Of a stretch of DNA of 5,261 nt, positions 1-4,636 are shown piece by piece. Source of the stretch: Granulicella sp. (GTDB taxonomy: Bacteria > Acidobacteriota > Terriglobia > Terriglobales > Acidobacteriaceae); NCBI GenBank assembly GCA_003133205.1, contig PKWK01000358.1, positions 352 to 5,612 on the forward strand. The letters are read 5' to 3'. Position numbers and translations under genes: made by a program. The notes under the pieces were generated by a model. The model was not told the DNA's origin and ran no database searches. It saw nothing but the letters and a program-made list of their open reading frames with translations. Numbering within the stretch: the first letter of the stretch is position 1; every line of letters begins with the position of its first letter.

Positions 1-50
1 CTACCTAAGTTTAATTATACGCGGGGTGTCAAGGGGCGAGGTTGTCAGGA

Positions 51-90
51 CCCCACCCATGACGGTGATGCTGTCATGGATGGGGCACCC
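51..90 (+). repeat. Palindromic repeat, TGGGGCACCC family, copy 1
   Basis: An inverted repeat has arms at 51-63 (CCCCACCCATGAC) and 73-85 (GTCATGGATGGGG). They pair over 13 positions with one mismatch and enclose a 9-base loop. The right arm runs into the tail TGGGGCACCC (81-90), which four other copies in this window share. It sits upstream of the TumE-family gene. There is no T-run after it, so a classical terminator is unlikely. This is probably a REP-like interspersed element. Confidence 0.75.
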
Positions 91-145
91 GGCCACCCGT
101 GGGCAGGCGGGTCGTTAGAGGCCCTACCTGTGATAAGCTCGATCT

Positions 146-457
146 GTGCCGCGGAAGAGTAGTTTGCGGAAGATCGTCGACGATGTGACGTTGGTTTCCT
201 GCGCGAGCGGGCCGGGAATTATTCGCACCGAGGTTTGGGAAGACGCGACCGGCAAAGTTGCCCGCTACAATCTCGCCTTCGTCAACCACTTCCTGTATCC
301 CAGAGATAACGGACGCGTGTTGGGATACGACAACGCGCATGGGACGCATCATCGGCACTTTTTCGGCAAGGTCGACTCGGTTTCGGTTGCCACCTACGAG
401 GAAGCGACGAGAAGGTTTTACGCAGAGGTTAGTGAGTTGAGGAAGAGGAAACCATGA
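146..457 (+). CDS. TumE-family toxin-like protein (DUF6516)
   Basis: This 103-residue protein matches what I know of the TumE/DUF6516 family, annotated as the toxin half of a type II-like toxin-antitoxin pair; the biochemical activity is not evident from the sequence. The diagnostic block is DNGRVLGYDNAHGTHHRHF at about residues 54-72, rich in Asp, Asn and His, followed by the usual C-terminal helix YEEATRRFYAEV (84-95) and a basic tail. The length is typical. Translation begins at a GTG, because an in-frame stop lies at 134-136. No clear Shine-Dalgarno precedes the GTG. A TTG at 164 has GGAAGAG just upstream and is the alternative start. The stop overlaps the start of the next gene by four bases (ATGA), so the two are probably translationally coupled. 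The toxin comes first, opposite to most type II pairs but like higBA and mqsRA. The family call is fairly sure; toxicity is inferred. Confidence 0.82.
   Translation: MPRKSSLRKIVDDVTLVSCASGPGIIRTEVWEDATGKVARYNLAFVNHFLYPRDNGRVLGYDNAHGTHHRHFFGKVDSVSVATYEEATRRFYAEVSELRKRKP
445..450 (+). promoter_or_regulatory. Ribosome binding site inside the tumE-like gene
   Basis: GAGGAA lies four bases before the ATG of the antitoxin-like gene, within the last codons of the toxin-like gene. It supports that start and gives the second gene its own initiation signal in addition to coupling through the ATGA overlap. Confidence 0.55.
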
Positions 458-822
458 GTTTCACCATTCATACCGACGGCTTCGAGGGCTCCATGGACCG
501 CTCGCTTGAGCGAGCGAAGAAGATGGACCGTGGGGAACGCATAAAGCCCTCTTTCGGGATCACGTTTGAGTCTCCGCTGCAGATGTTTGAGGTGCTGACG
601 GCCCAGCGTTTGCGTATGGTGGCGATGGCGCGCACGAAACCCTACTCGGTGACGGCGCTCGCGAAGAAGTTGAAGCGTGACCCGAAGTCGGTGCGGCGCG
701 ATGTGAAGAAGTTGGAGGAGTTCGGCGTGGTGCGCACGCGAGAGGCAATCAATCCGGGGCATGGCCGGGTGAAGATTGTTGAGCCGGTGGCGGAGAGCTT
801 TGAGCTGAGGGCGAGGTTTTAG
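454..822 (+). CDS. Winged-helix DNA-binding protein, TumA/HVO_A0114-like antitoxin
   Basis: This is a 122-residue protein of the type annotated as HVO_A0114-family putative DNA-binding protein, the usual partner of TumE-family proteins. The N-terminal part carries the family-like stretch SLERAKKMDRGE (17-28), followed by the FESP segment (38-41). A winged helix-turn-helix occupies about 45-110: LTAQRLRMVAMA, then SVTALAKKLKRDPKSVRRDVKKL (helix, turn and recognition helix), then a wing ending in GRVKIVEP. By analogy it should neutralise the upstream protein and repress its own promoter; both are inferred. The start is fixed by a GAGGAA ribosome site and the ATGA overlap. A 200-base stretch of repeats follows, with no further gene in the operon. 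The DNA-binding fold is well supported, the antitoxin role moderately. Confidence 0.82.
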   Translation: MSFTIHTDGFEGSMDRSLERAKKMDRGERIKPSFGITFESPLQMFEVLTAQRLRMVAMARTKPYSVTALAKKLKRDPKSVRRDVKKLEEFGVVRTREAINPGHGRVKIVEPVAESFELRARF

Positions 823-907
823 GGGCGCTTGCCGTTGAACTGTGTGGCGGGTGGAAAAGGGTAGATCAGTCGTTCCGGCTGCGCCTGCACGACGGCCTTC
901 GGCAGAG

Positions 908-960
908 CGGAAGCGCTTCGGCGCGGCTTTTTGTGGCACGGCTGAAGCCGTGCCCTTCCG
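908..960 (+). repeat. Nested inverted repeat in the spacer
   Basis: An inner perfect hairpin pairs GGCACGGCT (935-943) with AGCCGTGCC (946-954) across a 2-base gap. An outer pair, CGGAAG (908-913) and CTTCCG (955-960), flanks it. A self-complementary GAAGCGCTTC (910-919) overlaps the left arm. The GGCACGGCT/AGCCGTGCC core resembles an interspersed element I associate with acidobacterial genomes. With neighbouring palindrome copy 2 it fills most of the spacer between the antitoxin-like gene and the PIN remnant. No gene is visible in this spacer. Confidence 0.7.
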
Positions 961-993
961 GATTGAGACTAATGTGAAGTCGGTGGTGATAAT

Positions 994-1027
994 CCCCACA
1001 TCTCAAAAATCGGGATGTGGGGCACCC
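994..1027 (+). repeat. Palindromic repeat, TGGGGCACCC family, copy 2
   Basis: Arms CCCCACATCTC (994-1004) and GGGATGTGGGG (1012-1022) pair with one G-T wobble around a 7-base A-rich loop. The shared tail TGGGGCACCC follows at 1018-1027. The tail runs directly into the PIN-domain remnant, so this copy marks, or lies very near, the point where that gene lost its 5' half. Confidence 0.75.
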
Positions 1028-1032
1028 GGCCG

Positions 1033-1206
1033 GTTACGAACGCGGTAGCGGAGCGGGCGGCGGAGAATCGGCGGATGAGACGGATCAAAGTTCCAGACGC
1101 GATTATTCTGGCGACGGCGGAGACGGCGGGGCGAACGCTTGTGACGCGGAACGTCAAGGATTTTCCGGCGGGGACGAGTAGGGTGCGGGTGCCGTACCAG
1201 ATTTAG
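1033..1206 (+). pseudogene. C-terminal remnant of a VapC-like PIN-domain toxin
   Basis: About 57 residues resemble the C-terminal half of a VapC/PIN ribonuclease. The match is to the family pattern 'lPDAiIaATA...LVTRNvkDF...v.v..Py': here KVPDAIILATAE, then LVTRNVKDFPAG, ending RVRVPYQI. The two C-terminal acidic residues expected of the PIN active site (the D of PDA and the D of KDF) are present. The N-terminal half with the first conserved aspartate is absent. The only upstream in-frame ATG (1015) lies within palindromic repeat copy 2, so a translated product would begin with repeat-derived residues. No VapB-like antitoxin gene is next to it. I read it as a decayed gene cut by repeat insertion or deletion. 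A full PIN nuclease cannot be encoded here. Confidence 0.72.
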
Positions 1207-1212
1207 GTCAGA

Positions 1213-1250
1213 CCCCACCCATGCGATGAAACTGCATGAATGGGGCACCC
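1213..1250 (+). repeat. Palindromic repeat, TGGGGCACCC family, copy 3
   Basis: Arms at 1213-1224 (CCCCACCCATGC) and 1234-1245 (GCATGAATGGGG) pair with two C-A mismatches, which become G-U wobbles in a minus-strand transcript. The tail TGGGGCACCC is at 1241-1250. It fills the gap between the PIN remnant and the stop codon of the converging metallopeptidase gene. There it could act as a weak bidirectional transcript end, though no U-tract is present. Confidence 0.75.
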
Positions 1251-1254
1251 CCTC

Positions 1255-1767
1255 CTATACGATCGGGAAGCCGAGCCTTATCTTGAGAGCAGGCTCAGAG
1301 ACTTGGAGCTCAGCTGCTAGATCGCGCACACCAGTCATCCCAGCCGCCATCAAGCTGTGAATCAGTCCCATGGGCATAAGAAGGTCTGCCGCAAACTGGT
1401 TCGCCTGAATCTCCTCAGTTGAATTCATTCCTGTGCCGCGATACATCGTATCTTCCTCGAATATGCCCGCGTCAAGTTTCCTGCGGTGGAGCAGAAGATG
1501 ACCGATTTCATGAGCCACAGTGAAGCGCTTTCGAGACAAAGGCTCTCTTGAATTCACGCCAATGCTGAAGCCGCTTGGTCCACCATGCGCATCTCGCCAA
1601 ATCTTCCCGGAAATTGCCGTCGGAAGGGTTTTCAATTCCCACACAGCAACTCCCAATTCCTTAGCGATGCCGGTAACATTGACTGGCGATCGAAGTTGAT
1701 GGCGCAGAATAATGCTTTTCACGGCAGGATCCAACGACGAGAAAGAATTATTTTTCATTGGGTTCAT
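1255..1767 (-). CDS. ImmA/IrrE-family zinc metallopeptidase
   Basis: This is a single-domain protein of about 170 residues. The zinc site is clear: HEIGH in RFTVAHEIGHLLLH (H86, E87, H90 from the ATG at 1767), then the downstream glutamate block EEIQANQFAADLLMP (about 118-132), whose Glu is the usual third ligand in this family. The N-terminal part includes a segment with the repeat-like VNVTGIAKELGV. Family members such as ImmA and IrrE/PprI cleave DNA-binding repressors; the target here is unknown and no XRE repressor gene is adjacent. Three in-phase starts are possible. ATG 1767 has AAGG five bases upstream and is chosen; GTG 1773 and ATG 1758 are alternatives. All of them overlap the 3' end of the membrane-protein gene, suggesting translational coupling. 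It is the last gene of a three-gene minus-strand cassette. The family call is firm. Confidence 0.9.
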   Translation of the reverse strand: MNPMKNNSFSSLDPAVKSIILRHQLRSPVNVTGIAKELGVAVWELKTLPTAISGKIWRDAHGGPSGFSIGVNSREPLSRKRFTVAHEIGHLLLHRRKLDAGIFEEDTMYRGTGMNSTEEIQANQFAADLLMPMGLIHSLMAAGMTGVRDLAAELQVSEPALKIRLGFPIV

Positions 1768-2206
1768 CCTCACCTTCAGGTGGTATATCGCTCGGTGGTA
1801 AGCCTACTTCTTCAGGATAGGTCGCGGCCAGCCGGCCGACGTCGGCCAAGGTAGCAGGTGCGTCGGTCCGTACCGAGATATCTGCTGCCGCGGAAACATC
1901 AAACTTGGACGCAAATTTCTGAGTCACCTGAGGAGCCAATTTTGCAAATATCTCGTCCATCATCTGGGCACTGGATGGATATCCCGCGATAACTTCGTCG
2001 ACAGCCTTCTTGGCCGCGTCTTTGGCCGCTGCTCCAGCCTGTTCGATTACCGAAGACTTCAGGTCGCGAAACCCAAAGATTGCCAGCGCACCGAGCACGA
2101 CGCTTGCAATCGTGAAGAGTACTCCTAGAGCAGCAATAAGCACGCCGATGGCTGCCAAAAGAATGGTAACCCAAGTAGCCCAGTCAATTGTGGCTATTGC
2201 AGCCAT
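1748..2206 (-). CDS. Membrane-anchored protein of unknown function
   Basis: I do not recognise the family of this 152-residue protein. Residues about 11-45 are strongly hydrophobic (WVTILLAAIGVLIAALGVLF, then TIASVVLGALAIFGF), long enough for one extended or two tightly spaced membrane helices. A basic FRDLK follows. Residues about 50-75 are Ala/Lys/Glu-rich and look like an amphipathic helix or short coiled coil (AAAKDAAKKAVDEVIAGY). A variable middle and an acidic Pro/Glu tail (PPEGEDEPNEK) complete it. No signal-peptide cleavage site is obvious, so it probably stays anchored in the inner membrane. AGGA lies five bases before the ATG. The gene begins 16 bases after the CxxC protein and overlaps the peptidase start, so it is likely co-transcribed with both. 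It may anchor, sense for, or be the substrate of the peptidase; this is inference only. Confidence 0.8.
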   Translation of the reverse strand: MAAIATIDWATWVTILLAAIGVLIAALGVLFTIASVVLGALAIFGFRDLKSSVIEQAGAAAKDAAKKAVDEVIAGYPSSAQMMDEIFAKLAPQVTQKFASKFDVSAAADISVRTDAPATLADVGRLAATYPEEVGLPPSDIPPEGEDEPNEK

Positions 2207-2211
2207 TCACA

Positions 2212-2218
2212 TCCTGCC
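2212..2218 (-). promoter_or_regulatory. Ribosome binding site for the membrane-protein gene
   Basis: The minus strand reads GGCAGGA, with AGGA ending five bases before the ATG at 2206. It lies in the 16-base gap after the upstream stop and supports this start codon. Confidence 0.6.
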
Positions 2219-2222
2219 TTGC

Positions 2223-2447
2223 CTAGTGGGAAACAATGAGTTGCCACCGAATGGGGCCAATCCCCGGCGAGTGTTCGTGATGATTCTGGGGGGGGAGCGG
2301 CTTACCTTGGGTAGACACGTCCTCCTTGCCGCAGACTGCACAACGATATATGCCCGAGAATGGCGTTATCACTCCGGGTTCGTGAAGCTCGTCGAACACG
2401 GGATTCTCGTTCTTCTTGAGGAACTCGAAATACTTGTATTGCGCCAC
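2223..2447 (-). CDS. Small CxxC/His-rich protein, putative zinc-binding
   Basis: This is a 74-residue protein with a likely metal knuckle: CAVC at 36-39 within SGIYRCAVCGKEDVSTQG, followed by NHHEHSPG (55-62), which offers three histidines. CxxC plus a His cluster suggests one zinc ion. The SGIYRC..CG...G..LPP...H pattern recalls small stand-alone zinc-ribbon-like proteins, but I cannot name the family. There is no membrane segment and no obvious helix-turn-helix. The start is GTG at 2447, supported by a strong AGGAGG five bases upstream. It is the first gene of the cassette and is followed after 16 bases by the membrane protein. The role is unknown; it could be a metal-dependent sensor, adaptor, or substrate of the peptidase. 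Real-gene status is well supported by the ribosome site and spacing. Confidence 0.78.
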   Translation of the reverse strand: MAQYKYFEFLKKNENPVFDELHEPGVITPFSGIYRCAVCGKEDVSTQGKPLPPQNHHEHSPGIGPIRWQLIVSH

Positions 2448-2452
2448 TGGTC

Positions 2453-2458
2453 CCTCCT
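2453..2458 (-). promoter_or_regulatory. Strong Shine-Dalgarno deciding a GTG start
   Basis: The minus strand reads AGGAGG, then five bases (GACCA), then GTG. This near-ideal site fixes the start of the CxxC protein at a GTG and indicates that the cassette's first gene is efficiently translated. I found no confident promoter in the roughly 155 bases between it and the asnS stop. Confidence 0.8.
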
Positions 2459-2613
2459 ACCAAACTCACGCGGTCACACGCAGTCCGTCATCCACTTCAG
2501 TCTAACGTCACGACTTGCTATTCACGATTCTTGACCTAGCCCAATAGTATGCGCCTGGCGCGCGATGGATACCTTTCTGTTACTCTTTTCGTCGATTAGG
2601 TAACCTAGGTTGT
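2459..2613. other. Intergenic stretch, no gene seen
   Basis: This lies between the asnS stop and the ribosome site of the CxxC gene. It should contain the minus-strand promoter of the three-gene cassette and the 3' end of the asnS transcript. I found neither a convincing -35/-10 pair nor a hairpin with a U-run. A 10-base palindrome, AACCTAGGTT (2602-2611), lies immediately downstream of the asnS stop. Confidence 0.5.
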
Positions 2614-4182
2614 CTACGGGTAGATGCGGTTCAGCGTTCTGGCGAAGGGGATGGTTTCGCGGACGTGGTCGAGGCCGCAGAGCCAGGCGACTACGCGCTC
2701 GATGCCCATGCCGAAGCCGGAGTGGGGGACGGAGCCGTAGCGGCGGAGGTCGAGGTACCACTCGAAGGCGGCGAGCGGGAGGTTGTGCTCCTCGATGCGC
2801 GATTTGAGGAGGTCGTAGGAGTCGACGCGCTGGGAGCCGCCGATGATCTCGCCGTAGCCCTCGGGGGCGAGGACGTCGACGCAGAGAGCCTTGGTGGGGT
2901 CGGCGGGGTCGGGCTGCATGTAGAAGGCCTTGATGGCGGCGGGGTAGCGGTGGATCATGACGGGGCGATCGAATTGGCTGGAGATGTAGGTCTCGTCGGG
3001 GGAGCCGAGGTCGTCGCCGTAGACGTGGGGGGCTTCGAGCTTGCCTTCTTTGTAGGCCTGGTCGAGCATGGCGTGGGCTTCGTCGTAAGTCAGGCGGGGG
3101 AAGCGTGGGGGAGTGTTGGGGCTACGACCCCACATCTCAGGTGCGAGATGTGGGGCACCCGGGTTTGTGATCTCCGATGGCGTTTGTGGCGCTTCGGGCG
3201 AAATGCGGGGGTTCTTCGCTTCGCTCAGAATGACAGACTCATTTTCAATGACAGACTCATTTTCACTTCCCAGGTCAGACGGTGAAACTGTCTGACCTGG
3301 GGCACCCGACTTTGTGGTGGGTTCGGTGGGTGGGGCGATGACGGCTTCTAGTTTGGTGATGTCGCGGCCTATCACTTTGAGGTCGGCGCGGTGGTTGGCG
3401 AGGACTGTGGTGACGATGTGGGTGAGGAAGGCTTCGGCGAGGTTCATGTTGCCTTCGAGGTCCATGAAGGCGACCTCGGGCTCGATCATCCAGAACTCGG
3501 TGAGGTGGCGGCGCGTCTTCGACTTCTCCGCGCGAAACGTCGGGCCGAAGCTGTAGACCTTGCCTAGCGCCAATGCGGTCGATTCGATGTAGAGTTGGCC
3601 GGATTGCGTGAGGAAGGCGGGGTCGCCGAAGTAGTCGAGTTCGAAGAGGGTGCTGGTGCCTTCGCAGGCGGCGGGCGTGAGGATGGGCGGGTCGGTGCGG
3701 ATGAAGCCGTTGGTGTCGAAGTACTCCTGTGCGGCGCGCATGATGGTGGCGCGGATGCGGAGGATGGCGGCCTGGCGGGGGGTGCGGACCCAGAGGTGGC
3801 GATGCTCCATGAGGAAGTCGACGCCGTGCTCTTTCGGGGTGATAGGGAAGGGAGTGGACTCGGGGACGAGGTGGACGATTTCCAGGTTCTCGACGTCGAG
3901 CTCGAAGCCGGATGGAGCGCGGGAGTCTGCGCGGACTTTGCCGGTGACGATGACGGAGGATTCCTGCGTGAGCGACTTGACGCGGTCGAAGACCTCGGGC
4001 GTGACGGCGGCTTTGGGGACGATGCCCTGAATGGTTCCGGTGCCGTCGCGGAAGGTGGGGAAGAGCAGCTTGCCGGACGAGCGGATGTTGTAGAGCCAGC
4101 CGCGGAGGGTGATGGTTTCGCCTTCGTGGGCGGCGAGCGAGGAGATAGTTGCGATGCGGGGATTTGTAACTTCGGTAGTCAT
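2614..4182 (-). CDS. asnS: Asparaginyl-tRNA synthetase with a repeat-derived insert
   Basis: This cytoplasmic class II synthetase charges tRNA-Asn with asparagine using ATP. The N-terminal OB-fold anticodon-binding domain is at about 20-110 ([15 protein letters not shown]...[12 protein letters not shown]). Catalytic-domain motif 1 lies around 147-168 ([20 protein letters not shown]). Motif 2 is [15 protein letters not shown] (216-230), whose RAEKSxTxRH form separates AsnRS from AspRS. Motif 3 is [15 protein letters not shown] (489-503), with the arginine near the end of the core. The protein has 522 residues, whereas bacterial AsnRS is usually about 430-470. The excess is a low-complexity insert at about 284-359, between LEAVIAP and FPRLTYDEA, encoded by palindromic and tandem repeats. 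All motifs on both sides are intact, so the enzyme is probably functional. The gene starts 22 bases after the secreted-protein gene, suggesting one operon. A weak GAGA precedes the ATG. Confidence 0.96.
   Translation of the reverse strand: MTTEVTNPRIATISSLAAHEGETITLRGWLYNIRSSGKLLFPTFRDGTGTIQGIVPKAAVTPEVFDRVKSLTQESSVIVTGKVRADSRAPSGFELDVENLEIVHLVPESTPFPITPKEHGVDFLMEHRHLWVRTPRQAAILRIRATIMRAAQEYFDTNGFIRTDPPILTPAACEGTSTLFELDYFGDPAFLTQSGQLYIESTALALGKVYSFGPTFRAEKSKTRRHLTEFWMIEPEVAFMDLEGNMNLAEAFLTHIVTTVLANHRADLKVIGRDITKLEAVIAPPTEPTTKSGAPGQTVSPSDLGSENESVIENESVILSEAKNPRISPEAPQTPSEITNPGAPHLAPEMWGRSPNTPPRFPRLTYDEAHAMLDQAYKEGKLEAPHVYGDDLGSPDETYISSQFDRPVMIHRYPAAIKAFYMQPDPADPTKALCVDVLAPEGYGEIIGGSQRVDSYDLLKSRIEEHNLPLAAFEWYLDLRRYGSVPHSGFGMGIERVVAWLCGLDHVRETIPFARTLNRIYP
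3128..3160 (+). repeat. Palindromic repeat, TGGGGCACCC family, copy 4 (within asnS)
   Basis: A perfect 11-base inverted repeat pairs CCCCACATCTC (3128-3138) with GAGATGTGGGG (3145-3155) around a 6-base loop, and the tail TGGGGCACCC is at 3151-3160. The left arm is identical to that of copy 2. In the asnS frame it is read as [11 protein letters not shown]. It has the same plus-strand orientation as the other copies. Confidence 0.85.
3209..3235 (+). repeat. SEAKNPR-type interspersed repeat (within asnS)
   Basis: The stretch GGGTTCTTCGCTTCGCTCAG and its continuation AATGACA match a repeat I know to be scattered through many acidobacterial and other genomes (reverse complement TGTCATTCTGAGCGAAGCG...). 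Read on the minus strand in the asnS frame it gives ILSEAKNPR. Membership of the genome-wide repeat class is from memory, not from a search. Confidence 0.7.
3229..3264. repeat. Perfect 18-base tandem duplication in asnS
   Basis: AATGACAGACTCATTTTC occurs twice back to back (3229-3246 and 3247-3264) with no mismatch. On the minus strand it encodes ENESVI twice. A unit length divisible by three keeps the synthetase frame. Perfect identity suggests a recent slippage event. Confidence 0.95.
3269..3307 (+). repeat. Palindromic repeat, TGGGGCACCC family, copy 5 (within asnS)
   Basis: A perfect 12-base inverted repeat pairs CCCAGGTCAGAC (3269-3280) with GTCTGACCTGGG (3290-3301) around the loop GGTGAAACT, followed by the tail TGGGGCACCC (3298-3307). 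The stem sequence differs from the other copies but the tail is identical. The asnS frame reads it as [13 protein letters not shown]. Confidence 0.85.
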
Positions 4183-4204
4183 AATTTATCTCGGTGTGGT
4201 GCGA

Positions 4205-4636
4205 TCAATGGGCCATCTTCTCGAAGAATGTTTCTTCGCGGACGAAAAAGATGAGCGTTCCCGGCGGGGCGACCTTCTCCACTGTCGGTTTGCATGAGTT
4301 TTCGCTAACCAGGCCGCTTGAGAATACTTCAGATAGAGAGAACCACTGCCAGCGGAATTCTTTCAAACAAGGTCGGTGCCATGACACAGCTACCCCAACG
4401 GTTTTCGTATCGCGGTCAATATCTGTTGTTGTGATAACCCCGTCGCGATCCGTCACAAAATTACGGATGAAAGAGTTCCCGGTCAGGTCCTTAGAATCGC
4501 TCCCACGATAGAGGTTTACATGTTCGTTTGCGACGGGCTTCCCGGTCTTGCCATCGAGAATCTGGATGCGGAGAGTTTGGGCGCTCGCCGCAAACGCGAA
4601 GAAGAATACGAATGCGATTTGCAGCAGCCGGCTCAT
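4205..4636 (-). CDS. Small secreted protein with signal peptide
   Basis: This 143-residue protein has an N-terminal export signal: MSR, a hydrophobic core (LLQIAFVFFFAFA) and a likely signal peptidase I site after AASA (cleavage about 19/20). The mature part opens with LRIQILDGKTGKPVANEHVNLY, a beta-rich start resembling carboxypeptidase-regulatory-like or other Ig-like surface domains. Two cysteines (C90 and C115) could form a disulfide in the periplasm. The C-terminus PGTLIFFVREETFFEKM resembles that of small hypothetical proteins I associate with Acidobacteria. The function is unknown. Its ATG overlaps the stop of the upstream isomerase gene (ATGA), and asnS follows after 22 bases, so it is probably the middle gene of an operon. 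Its codons look less G+C-biased than those of either neighbour, hinting at later acquisition. Confidence 0.82.
   Translation of the reverse strand: MSRLLQIAFVFFFAFAASAQTLRIQILDGKTGKPVANEHVNLYRGSDSKDLTGNSFIRNFVTDRDGVITTTDIDRDTKTVGVAVSWHRPCLKEFRWQWFSLSEVFSSGLVSENSCKPTVEKVAPPGTLIFFVREETFFEKMAH

Larger units (their letters stand above)
3106..3333 (-). other. Repeat-derived in-frame insert in asnS
   Basis: This stretch encodes about residues 284-359 of the synthetase. It is rich in Pro, Ser, Glu, Asn and Thr and has no class II homology by eye. From low to high coordinates it holds palindrome copy 4, an interspersed SEAKNPR-type repeat (3209-3235), an 18-base tandem duplication (3229-3264) and palindrome copy 5. 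No stop codon occurs in the synthetase frame. The boundaries are judged from where recognisable AsnRS sequence stops and resumes, so they may be off by several codons. It probably forms a disordered surface loop. Confidence 0.8.

Noticed and set aside
14..32. Minus-strand TTGACA (27-32) and TATAAT (14-19)
   Set aside because: The two boxes are only 7 bases apart instead of about 17, and no downstream gene is in view, so it cannot be called a promoter.
418..999. 193-codon minus-strand open frame across the antitoxin-like gene and spacer
   Set aside because: It is Arg/His-rich, reads through palindromic repeats, has no domain, and is antisense to a clear winged-helix gene.
842..1048. 68-codon plus-strand frame in the spacer
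   Set aside because: It is composed of repeat sequence, with no good ribosome site and no recognisable domain.
1213..1250. Bidirectional intrinsic terminator between converging genes
   Set aside because: The hairpin is real but no T-tract follows it on either strand, and the same element occurs inside a coding sequence. It is better described as an interspersed palindrome.
2596..2611. Overlapping palindromes TAGGTAACCTA and AACCTAGGTT after the asnS stop
   Set aside because: They are too short, with no loop or U-run, for a terminator, and there is no evidence of an attachment site or operator.
2665..3285. Long plus-strand open frame opposite asnS
   Set aside because: It is the antisense shadow of a G+C-rich synthetase gene, its Gly/Val/Ala-rich product has no recognisable domain, and asnS motifs are unmistakable on the other strand.
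3595..4254. 219-codon plus-strand open frame opposite the asnS 5' half
   Set aside because: It is Glu/Gly/Val-rich antisense translation with no motif, and it overlaps the well-supported OB-fold and catalytic domain of asnS.
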